Source: Amyelois transitella
Taxonomy: Eukaryota; Arthropoda; Insecta; Lepidoptera; Pyralidae
Length of the DNA: 64,000 nt
Direction: 5' to 3'
Assembly: GCF_032362555.1 (NCBI RefSeq)
Contig: NC_083514.1
Coordinates: 5,689,001-5,753,000 of the forward strand
Shown here: positions 44,261-55,025 of the stretch, piece after piece
Position numbering within the stretch: the stretch's first letter is position 1
How the letters are laid out: the number at the start of each line of letters is the position of its first letter
Notes under the pieces: generated by a model
Database searches by the model: none
The model's input: only the letters and a program-made list of their open reading frames with translations
Told to the model about the DNA's origin: nothing
Translations under genes and position numbers: made by a program

Positions 44261-45568
44261 TATACGAGTATATTGAGTACAAGCTGCACCCAGCTTCACT
44301 CCTGTGGAAATTTTGGTATAAAAAGTACTTATGTTATTCCAGGTAATATTCTACCCGTTTATTAAATTATCAGAATCCGTCTAGAAGATTTTACGTGAAC
44401 GAGTAACAAACAGGCATCCTTACAAACTTTCGTATTAGTAGAATTATAAAATTCTCCTGCGGCTTCGTATTTGTTTTTCTGGTATAAACTACATGTACCT
44501 ACCGTAAAATGTCATAAAAATCTATTCAATCCATTTCACACTCTACTATTTTACACTATAATTATATTATATCATGAAACGGTAAAGTATGTAATTTTAT
44601 TTGTTTGTTTGTTATGGGTAATCTTAAAAGTAGTAACTGAAGCTATCGCGTAAATTATATTATCTGCCGATGTTATACGTTGTTTATGTACCACGGACGA
44701 AGCAGTGTTGAGTCGCTAGTAATTTTATAACAAAGAAACAAATAAAACCTACCTACTGGACCGACTTTAATGATATTTGGCACAGAGTCAAATAAAACTT
44801 TTACATAATTTTTTTCCTGGTATTCTCCCAAGAGCTTTTTATCCTTTTTTAAAACACAGGCATTACCCCTATTTATTAACAATTCGCTATAGGTTGACGT
44901 ATGAAGATTTATTAACGTCATCTTATATCGTTCGTTGATCTGAGGCGTATTCGTAGGAAGGTACGCATATATATGCTCTGTCGTAAATCTTTTGGGAATA
45001 GTCAGGAAAGAGCAATGGTATTTACGTAGTTACCTATTTTCATAGGCTTCTGAATTAAATTTCATATTTTAATAGCTGTACCCAGGAGCTCCGCTCCGGT
45101 ACCAATTTATAATATAATATAAAAAAATCTTATTGTGCACCTACCATCTTTTTAATTGCGAATTATTTAAATCGGCCTGCATGTTCATGTACAATTTTTT
45201 TTTTCATTAGGTTTAATCGTTTTGATTGACCTTTGAAACAATAATAATTATGTATATTGTAACTTCCAAACTGTTGTTTTTAAAATCATAAAAAACACAA
45301 ATCTGAATGATTTATCAATTTTAAACGTCGGTTGAAACAACTCTTAACGAAAAAAAGAACTCTCAACAGTAATTTTACTTATCAAGAAACATAATTGATA
45401 AAACGAGATTTTGGGTTCATTTTACACGATAAAAAAAAATACGAAAAGAATATAAAAAAGAACTGTATTTCAAAGTTTAGTTCGGAAAATCACAATCATG
45501 TTCTGACCTAAAATTATTCTTATATCTAATTTCAATATTAAACAGATAGGTATTATTAACAAATTATT
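44261..45568. other. intergenic with diverged repeat pieces
   Basis: No gene recognised. Repeat-like pieces at 44280-44455 (CACCCAGCTTCACTC, GTAACAAACAGGCATCC) and at 45070-45115 (CCCAGGAGCTCCGCTCCGG, similar to 28350-28375). Confidence 0.4.
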
Positions 45569-47123
45569 TTAAAGCAAAACGGGTTGTACGACCCTGGAGT
45601 AAGTCAAGGGGACAGTGTGAACTACAGGCGAGTGTACTACTGGTACTACAGAGGAGACTAGAGGAGAACCGTGGACCACCCCGTGGGAGTAGCTGGAGTA
45701 GCTCGTGACTGCAGGCGAGACCACTGAAGAAACCACCGGCGATACCAGAGCTGGTGAAGAATACGCCAGGACGGCACTAGGAGCAGGGGCGGCTGCGCTA
45801 ACGGCCACCAAGGCGAGGAGAATTACCTGAAAAAAAATATTTATGTTATATTATTATATTCATTTAATTGCAAACTAAGTACAGTTACATTACAGTCTTA
45901 AAATGAGTAATAGAGCTTATAACTTGGCAATTTTACATGTATACCAAACAGGCACTTTAATCTTTATCTCTCCGTCCAACCACAATAGGGGCAACTTTCT
46001 TAGAACATAATCAAAATATTTAAAAACACTGGTTGACGGACAGTCAACTCGGAGCCCAAGCCGCTGCGTCTATAGATTTAAAATTTGGCATATAGATTCC
46101 TATTATAATCAAGTGGCGTGTGGATTCGTCCATGTTCTCTTTCTTGAGTCCGGTTGTATTTAAACCTCCATTTACACATGTATTACAAAGTTTATTTAAG
46201 TAAATACTGGACAATGTACATTCATTGTCCAAATAAACTTTGTTAAAACAATGATTTCTTTGTATGTTACACTTTGGTTAAAATCACGGAAATCACAAAT
46301 CTCCATGCAATTTGTATTTAAAAGTGAAAAATACTTGGTAACAGTTAACGACAAAATACGAAATTAAATTCAGTTTTAAATAAACTCAAAATTCCCTTTA
46401 AGAAATATATTAAAAATTCCAAAAAATGTCAACAATATTTTACGAACCAAGCATAAAAATAATTTTTATAGTAAAAATGGAATAAATAGGTATTTAATTA
46501 TATTTAACCAGTTAAAACAAAATAAGTACTCTTTAACGTTATAAAAACACAATGAACACGTATTATTGGATGCGTAAGTAAAAATGTTATTCGAGGGTCG
46601 GTCGTTCAACCCATTTTGTAATTAGAACCATTTCGCTCTTTTCCAGACCATAGACTGCTACTACCTAAACTCTTTCCAAATGTCCAATAAAAAGGATTAA
46701 GAATTTAAATTGCTCACCATTTCCCCACAAGAATTAGAAATTACCATATTTTTCCAATAAAAATAAAAGGGTTAAAAGAAAATTATTTTGATAGGTTGCA
46801 GTTCTAAATTTAAAGAAATAATATAATCTGGATGATTGAGCATGTATTGAATAATTCTTTAATGTATAAGTATTTTATCTTAGAAGGTATTATATTTTGA
46901 AAATCGTATTATTATCAAGTAAGTGTCAAAGAATGTAATTAATTTATAATATCACGTTAAAATAACATACCTATACAAAAAAAAAATTACCCTTCATGGT
47001 TATAAACGTTTGAAATAGTGAAAATTATCTTGTGACATGAGTGATGCTATTGTAATTTAATAAACTACGTCATAATTATTTTTTCTATTATAACAAATAA
47101 AGACTACGTACCAATTTGTACAT
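45569..47123 (-). CDS. small Val/Ser/Ala-rich cuticle protein (2 exons, 1.3-kb intron)
   Basis: Exon 1 is the complement of 47112-47123 (M-Y-K-L), donor GTACGT. The intron spans 45827-47111. Exon 2 is the complement of 45569-45826 after a TTTTTTCAG acceptor. The product is 89 aa: MYKLVILLALVAVSAAAPAP is the signal peptide, then a Ser/Val/Pro/Tyr-rich mature part (SPVVSSVVSPAVTSYSSYSH, VVPVVHSPVVHTVPLTYS), ending VVQPVLL. Exon 1 alone or exon 2 alone lacks a complete signal peptide. It has none of the class 2 motifs except the composition and the promoter, yet it sits among class 2 genes. I found no poly(A) signal close to the stop. Confidence 0.82.
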
Positions 47124-47169
47124 GTTGGTTATTTTGTCTGACGTGCAAGCGTCACTACAAATATCCGCT

Positions 47170-47206
47170 GACTGATGATCACATTTTTTCGGTCACATCT
47201 TTTATA
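47170..47206 (-). promoter_or_regulatory. TATA box and initiator of the minus-strand gene at 47123
   Basis: On the minus strand TATAAAAG (first T at 47206) and TCAGTC (first T at 47175), 31 nt apart. Predicted leader 52 nt. Confidence 0.8.
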
Positions 47207-48001
47207 GTGCACGTGAATCAGGATTTACCATCAAACTAGATGGGTAGGCAGTCACATAAATAAACAATAACACGCAACAAAACAGGTTCATTAAAGTATC
47301 TTCTAAATACTAGTAACGATGCTGTTCATGCTTAAACGAGTTTTTCGGCCGAATTAACAAGATGTGATGTAGACGCACACACAAAGATAGTCTTAGAACT
47401 AAAGACGCGGTAGAAAAAGGAAAGAGAGGAGGAAAGCGGACCCCAGGCCCCGAGGCTTAATGACAGAGGGTGGAACTCACCAATATGGGAGAGAAAGAGA
47501 GAAAACACAAAAGTAAGTAACTTAAACATTAAGTCCCTTAAAATCAAACCAGTGTATAAGTATTCTTAAAATTTCACAAACTTTTTTTAATCATTAAATC
47601 GCAGGTCTTTGAACCAGGCTTGGCAATTAATTTTTAGACAGAAAAGGAACATCTGGGATATTACTTGATTACTCCAAAGCTCCAAGATCGCGTGAAGAAT
47701 GAAGTTAATTAATTTAACCCTAGATTCCTTGCTCAAAGTTTATGATACATGTCTTGAGGTGATTGAGTGCGTACAGATCTCGTACATTTTGTGGCTCAAG
47801 TAAATTTAAGAGTACGAACAGATAATAATACAGAACGAAATATAGGTAAATTATTTGAATTTCATTATATCAAAAAGTTTCTTTGATGAAAAAATCTATT
47901 AACTGACCTAGAATACACCCTACAGTCATTAAATAATTTACTAAGTTTACTTTTATTTTGTAAAGTTAGCAAAAGAAAATTATTTATTTATTCTTTATCT
48001 G
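47207..48001. other. AT-rich intergenic, nothing recognised
   Basis: No gene or repeat recognised. Confidence 0.4.
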
Positions 48002-48013
48002 AAACATAGTAAT

Positions 48014-48286
48014 ACATACATATGTCACGTATATCCCTTGCGGGATAGACAGAGCCAACATGGCTCACAACAATGGCCACGTTCAGCTATTTGGCTTAAT
48101 GATAGAATTGAGATTCAAATATTGACAGGTAGCTACCTGTCAATATTTCATCAACCCATCACCTAAAAAAGAATCCCAAGTTTGTAAGCCTATCACTTAG
48201 TCGTCTTTTACGACATCCATGGAAAAGAGATGGAGTGGTCCTATTTTTTTCTGTATTGGTGCTGGGAACCACACGTCACATAACAT
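48014..48286 (-). mobile_element. SINE-like repeat, ATGT-tail family, with TSD
   Basis: Minus-strand copy: tail at 48014 (catacatatg), head near 48270 (plus strand GGGAACCACACGTCAC). The 12-bp direct repeat AAACATAGTAAT at 48002-48013 and 48287-48298 flanks it. The interior carries an extra short inverted repeat (GACAGGTAGCTACCTGTC at about 48123). Confidence 0.85.
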
Positions 48287-48910
48287 AAACATAGTAATTG
48301 AAACTTATAGTTAGTATAATTCTATGTTATCTTTAAAAATTACATTATGCGAGAGATTTTTCATTTTAAGCAAAATAATTCAATTTTGATTCTATCGAAC
48401 CAAGCGTCCATTGCCCCGATGTAACAGACTTTGGTTATTTGTTTTGTTTATTTATTTATTATTTTAGTGCCATCTTCAGCGGATCAAGTGATGGATCGGA
48501 CATTAATTTTGGACATCCTTTAAAATTATAAAACGCATCAAATTAAAAAAAATTACCTTAAAAAATATTAATAGGTAAATTATAAAGATAATTTTTAGCG
48601 ACATTTTATTTAAAACTTTTGATTTTTAACGACATTAGATTTTGATATCTAAAATATTATAATATTGAATATGTCAGATACTCTTCGCATGATTTTAAAA
48701 ATGTAGGTAAGGGATGTAAAATAGTCTACTCTGTAAGAAATAACGTGATATTTTGATGTACCTACATGTATCACAAAGTGTATTACAATTATGAAAAGAT
48801 TAACATTTAAATTCAGTACACGCACGTACAGATATACGAGTAATTTAAAAAAAATCAAATTGGCTATAAACATAAATACGTTCGAGTAAAATTACAAAGA
48901 TTTTATTAGC

Positions 48911-49170
48911 CGTGTGGTTCCCGGCACCAATACAAAAAAGAATAGGACCACTCCATATCTTTCCCATGGATGTCGTAAAAGGCAACTAAAGGATAGGCTT
49001 ACAAACTTGGGATTATTATTTAGGCGATAGGCTAGCAACCTGTCACTATGTGAATCTCAATTCTATCATTAAGCCAAATAGCTGAACGTGTTCATTCAGT
49101 CTTTTCAAGACTGTTGGCTCTGTCTACCCCGCAAGGGACATAGACGTGACCATATGTATGTATGTACGTA
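48911..49170 (+). mobile_element. SINE-like repeat, ATGT-tail family, full copy with TSD
   Basis: Full copy with head GTGTGGTTCCCGGCACC and tail ATGTATGTATGTACGTA. It is flanked by the direct repeat TTTTATTAGC at 48901-48910 and 49171-49180. Close match to 22575-22841. Confidence 0.88.
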
Positions 49171-49180
49171 TTTTATTAGC

Positions 49181-52100
49181 CTGAAAATTCAAGATTTATG
49201 TGTGTCTACAGTGAGAATCGTGATTTCTGAATCTAATAACTAAAAATAGTATAATAAGTTAGGTAGTTAAAAATAAAATGACCGTAAAAATAAGTATATT
49301 ATAAAAAAAACTAGCGCGCATGTGAACATTGAAAACCAAACTAGATACCAAATCAGACAGTACGTCTGTTTAAATAAATAATAAAATGATCTTAATAGGT
49401 AATTTAAGTCTAGATTTTTATTAATTCACATGACAACTTTCCCACCACTAGAATTTTCAACAGACATAATCGGTTACTACCCCGGACAAAATACTAAGTT
49501 ATTTAAAGTTCATCCAATAGATTAATTCTTCGACAATTAATTTAAAAATAGGAAATGAAAAAAAAATTACAGTAAAATTGATACATAAAATCATTTTACT
49601 TTTCATTAAAAATAGTTTGTATGTATAATGTCATTTGTAGGTATAATGGAAACTTTTTATGGCATATCAAATAATATGATACGGAATAGATCGAGATTGC
49701 GGAAATAAATAAGAAACAGGAACTTAATTAAACAGAAAACGTGCCAAATCGTCCCATTACGCACAATCATAAAAATTTATAACTTCACGGCAAGACTCCT
49801 TATATAACAAATTGTACTTAGGTATTAGTTAAAATCATTTCATGTAACAAAACATTTTTGTTATTAGTGTTTTCGGCACCATGCAAAACTTATCGTGTCA
49901 TTTTCCTATAGGTATAATATAAACATGCATATTATTACGCATGCATATGCATATATATATATACATATTATTACGTCAATATCCCTTACAGGTAGACAGA
50001 GCCAACAGGCTTGAAAAGACCGAAAAGCCAAGGTAAAGGAAATTTGTTATATAATGACATAACAAAATTATTTTACGCTCCCGATAAACAACTTCTATTC
50101 AAATATGGCTTAGTGCTGCCCGGTAATATTTTAGCAACAAAGGAGTTTCTTTTGGTTCTAATCACTATTTAAAGCCTTTCGTCTCTCAAGGCGAAGGTCA
50201 TCGCCCTCGTAACGTCTGATTGATGCGTTGCAAATTAGAAAGAGTACAGAGGAATAACCTGGCCCTTAGATTTTTTTACTATCTATCGCAGTTAACTAAC
50301 TAAACTAGATATGAGGAAAAGCATACAGATTTAGTTACCAAAGATCTGGATATCGCTGTTGATGGTAGCTCTACAGAAAAGCATTGCAATAAAATATAGC
50401 CAGAGTTTGTAATAAACAAATATTTTTTTATACTGGCGAAAGTGAGTCGTGAAAAGCCAAACTAAATCCAGAATGGTGTATTTATCTAACAAAGATAGGT
50501 TTATGAAATTTTTATTTGAAAAAAAAATCATAAATAATATTTTTTATCCTGTTTTCGTAAGAATTTCGAGGAATCAAGGTCAAGGAGGCATTCAACATTC
50601 CAAGATGATTGTCATAGTTGTACTCCGGAATCCCTTCCCTAAGTGAGAATAAAAACAGGACTACACCAAAAGGATGATAATATATTGCAAAAATTGCTCA
50701 CTAGAAATACACCTGAATCCTCATTAACAAATTCTTACAATAAGTTGCCAGGGTCAAATGAGAAATGCACAAGCAAAGAAAATTATTTTCGTGTTCATTC
50801 TCTGCTTTTCTTATTTTGTATAAAATGTACTTAGTTAACAGAGCATAAACCAAAGGCCGCCGGAAAATACTCTTTCTTGCATAATGAAATTAAACGGTTG
50901 TTGCTTGTAGGCAATTATAATATCTTCGCACGTTCATGTTTTCTTAATTAAGCACTCGTAATTGGTGAGTTCCCTAATGCAAGCAAGAATTTTTAAACTA
51001 GATCTGTTTTTTTTTTCAAATAAGACATTCGACTTAATGATTTTTCATTCAATGAAGATATTGGTAAAGTTTAGTATATTTTTAACATTTAGTTTAAAGT
51101 TTAATAGTTATTTTAATAATAAATAATTTGAAACATTATGATATTTTTACAAAACAATGAGCAGAAGTACGTTGTACATTAAGTGTTTTTAAGCAGTATT
51201 CAAAATACTTATTATTATAGAGACACAACTGAATTAAGAAGGATTGAAAAATATCAATAAAGGTCTAATTTGATGCATTTGCCAAGATAAAAGATAATAA
51301 AAAGGACATATCTTGCCATTTTTGTGCACCAGTAATCCTGCCGGCCACTTTACTAGCTCAAGGCAACCAAGCTTGTACCAGCACGAACTGCAACTTGTCA
51401 CTTCCCCCGCATCTATTCCGTACAATAATCGTATTCCTGCCATAAATGATTGTATTCAACAGCAAAAGCAAACTTTTTAATCCAATGAACCTTGGATATC
51501 TTGAACTCTGCCAAATTCTTATCTGTAAATTGAATTTACAAATAAACGTAATCTGCTCTTTAACATGACTTAAGAGTTGTTTTCAAAGTAGCTTCTGCCC
51601 GCGATTTTACTTGTTTGAAGTTGGTCAGTAGTCGCTTTGAAAATAAAGTTAACCATGTTTTATCCGCAGCTTCGTTCGCGTGAATTAAATGCCATCTACA
51701 AAATAAGGAATTAAAGGCCATCTAGAAAAAGCAACGAAATTAACACTACCCACAAAAGAGCACAGGTTTTACGCAAATCGCAAGGGAACTAAAGTTTTTA
51801 AAAGGATAAAGAGACACGCTATGCCCTTCTCCAGACACTTTATTATACATTCGTGATATTTCAAGATGATTAATTCTGTTGATAGTTATGTCGTGAAGAG
51901 GTAACAAACAATCAAATAAACTTACTATCGCATTTATAATATTTTAGAGATTTACATTTAACATATCCATCATATAGGTAATAATGCATCCATTACTAAA
52001 CCAGCGGTTATTAAGCTGACATTACTATTTTTTTATTAGTCGATTATAGGAAAAATATTAAACTCAATAAGGCATAAATAAATTGGCAGATACAGGGATC

Positions 52101-54835
52101 CCATACTAATGGTTGGTTGGTGTGTAGTTAAGTTGAACAGTTGGATAAAGATCTCGTTAGATTATAGTTTACTTGCAAACTGGGTTAACATTATGATAAT
52201 TATACCATAGAAACGTAAATGTCACATAAAACATCTAGGACAAGAATTATTGTAATTGTTTTGATAGTGACCATGACAGTATTTTTCAAACGCGCGTTTG
52301 AATAGTTATATAATTATAGTAAGTACAATTGTTAATTTATATCCTTATTATTATCTTAATAATTATACTATTATTTCTCAAACTAAGTAGTACAACATTG
52401 AAAATAAATATGGCTCAACTCTCATCTGTATACCTTTAACAGATAAAGTTAATGCTACCTATTTCTTATTTCTTAAAAACTTTTTGAATGCATAAAATTT
52501 TACAGCAAATCTTATTTGTTTTTTTTTATTTTTTAATATAATTTTAACAATTTAATTTAATAAAATTTAACTTGTTAAAATTATATATTTGAAGTAAAAA
52601 AATCTATGAAAACAAACAACATTCGAATCACAGATTCGACAACAGCGTAAAATTAGACAATCGAAAAGCGCACCATGAAGGTGAGATAGCCAGACCATTT
52701 TCCAAGGAATTGCCGAAGAAGATGCAAAAAATACAAAAAGAGACACGAACGTGGAGAGGATCTTTTATATTTCAAATACTGTTTAAGTATTACTTTTACG
52801 AAAATTTAAAAGTACTCCATGAATTTCTCATAAATACCCTGAGAATAGGACATTGAACTACAATACACGGTCTTCGTACACACCTGTTATATAAGTACAT
52901 TAGTCGACCTCACGAGCGATTGCAAAAAAATGTCTTTTACGTGATTCGGCATACAAATAACTCACAGGCCTTCATATAAAACTATTGCCATCAATTCAAT
53001 TACTCAAAATGCATAGTCAAATGAAAGATTCGAATTTAATTAACTTTCTAAATCAAAAAATTATTAGATTATTTATTATTTTGTGTCTTCTTATTTCATT
53101 TTATATTTCAATATATTATTATTTTACTGATTCTATTTACCAAATAACGTTGTGTATAATTTACGTCGTAATAAGCTGGTTGAATGCGTTTCCTTTTCAG
53201 GAATTGTGTTCCATATGTTAGACCGATTCGTCTCTGTCATTTTATAATATTCAATTATAAATTAGTTTATTTATTAAGATATTTATCTTTCAGCTTTAAA
53301 AGTAAACTTTTGCTTAATTTCTATAATATGGTTATCTCATAATTAGGTAAGCAAAAATTTTATTAGCTTTACTCACTCATCAAATTCGTAAAATAAACCA
53401 TCAATATTTAATATCAATGTCAACTTTACGCCTGGTTGACCATTTCACAATTGAATTAACAATTTAATCTCAACGAATTCTATAGAGCAGATATATAAAA
53501 CGAAATGTTATTACACAACGGTGTAAATGTAATTTCAGTCGCATTGTCTAGCCAGGCTGTTCTAAATGTGAAGCAAGTTGAATACAACTATCAGATCGGC
53601 CTAGTTCTGCAAATGCTTTGTCAGCTAGCCACCCCCGCTCGTGCCACCATTCACAAACCATACAAACGGAACACGCCATTCATACCAGACTTCATGACAT
53701 ATCTATAATAACATTAACACTGTGACTTAAGTAGGCTAATTTGGTAATATTAACTTGGGAGAAAGAAACGATTCAGCGCCGCTTCTTCTCAACTTTTAAA
53801 CTTAGAAATAATCAGCGTCAGTAGTATTTGTTGAAGTAAAACCTTAGAATAATTAACCTCATATTTGCCTTCAGACAAATAATTCGGCAGAAACCCATAA
53901 AAGTTTTTCAGTACCAACTTGCCTTCGAATTTTTAATCATACTTTTTGCTATCATTAGAAATAACTTCCGGAAGTTTTTAATATTGATAATATTACAAAC
54001 TGAATAAATCAAGACCGCGTGCGCAATACTCAGCATGACGTAATTCAAACACCACTTGCATCAGGGGTAAGGTTTTAGAATGCCTAAGCCAGCCAGGAAT
54101 ATCTACGAAAAGAATCTGTTTTGATCAGAGAGTTACAAAAAAACAATATGTTAATCGTACAATCATATGCTTTATTGAGCAACAACAAGTTTATAATAAA
54201 ATAAAATAGATTTATTTTCAAAATTGGATACTAATTATCACTTATTGATGTCAACATAAGTCTAACTATATCTACTACCACTTCCAAAGCGCATGGAAGC
54301 GGTTGCAAGTTTTAAATTTTCGGGGAAGGGTGTACCAGATGTTTAATTTTTATTCTTATTTCAACATAGTCCATATCGGTCGAATCCGTCAATTAGGAAA
54401 GACATGACCGTATCCTAAAGATCGCTGTCACGCATTTCACATTAAAACTTTTGGTCATTTCGACATGTTTGTAGTCCTTTGAAATTTCATTACCTTATTA
54501 AGTTGAATTGTGAAAATATGACGGACACTCCTACCTCAGTACTGTTAAATTTCAACCTGTGCTCATTCATACCCGTATGTAAATAAATCCATATATATAA
54601 TGTTAAATTCATCATTATCAAACTAGAATCTTACTACATTTTGCCTGAGTCTTTTGCACCCTCTAACTGATTTATATGATTAATCAATCAGTGAATGGCG
54701 TTTCGCTTTAATGTGGATAGGTATGCTTTGACAAATATATTATATTAATTTACGATTTACATTCATAAACTTTACTCGATGAGGTCCTTGTCGTTTCGAC
54801 CGCGTTTGTGGCCATTACTAACGGTGCCCGTACTC
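49181..54835. other. 5.6-kb stretch with no firm gene
   Basis: AT-rich. It contains a short fragment of the ATGT-tail repeat at about 49966-50031 (minus strand; GACAGAGCCAACAGGCTTG) and diverged repeat-like pieces near 51590-51680 (CTTCTGCCCGCGATTTT, CGCAGCTTCGTTCGCG). A modestly GC-richer 110-bp stretch at about 51315-51425 reads open on both strands but shows no family features. Short open frames at 50331-50834 and 52985-53221 are not supported. One small ORF is listed separately. Confidence 0.4.
53505..53708 (+). CDS. doubtful small secreted-peptide ORF (or exon 2 of one)
   Basis: Not recognised. TATATAAAAC at 53492-53501 lies only a few bases before the first ATG of this 67-codon frame, so that ATG would be upstream of the start of transcription. 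The frame becomes interesting after an AG at 53600 (AACTATCAG): the following codons read IGLVLQMLCQLATPARA, a good signal-peptide core, then TIHKPYKRNTPFIPDF and a stop. This matches the pattern of exon 2 in the class 1 genes here (hydrophobic core just after the acceptor), but I could not find a convincing micro-exon 1 upstream. It could equally be chance. Confidence 0.22.
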   Translation: MLLHNGVNVISVALSSQAVLNVKQVEYNYQIGLVLQMLCQLATPARATIHKPYKRNTPFIPDFMTYL

Positions 54836-55025
54836 AAATTCAAATTCAAAATTTTTATTCATTATTATAGGTTAGTTAATTATTTTCATATCTTTTGGTT
54901 GACGTCAAATAAATTACTTAAAACTAAGTTTACTGCCGCTTCCAAAGCTTCAGTGCAGAAGAAGCGATGACAAACGGCACTGCAGCATTTTCTTCAACAG
55001 CTTCAACTTCACAATTATTTCAACG
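54836..55025 (+). repeat. dispersed repeat, copy 2
   Basis: Same family and orientation as 20100-20330: CAAATTCAAATTCAAAA, then TTTTTATTCATTATTATAGG, GTTGACGTCAAAT, TTTACTGCCGCTTCCAA and CACTGCAGCATTTTCTTCAA. Confidence 0.65.

Noticed and set aside
52985-53221. 78-codon hydrophobic frame with a nearby TATA-like sequence
   Set aside because: Composition is that expected of very AT-rich DNA (Ile/Tyr/Leu/Phe runs), with no clear donor, acceptor or family feature.
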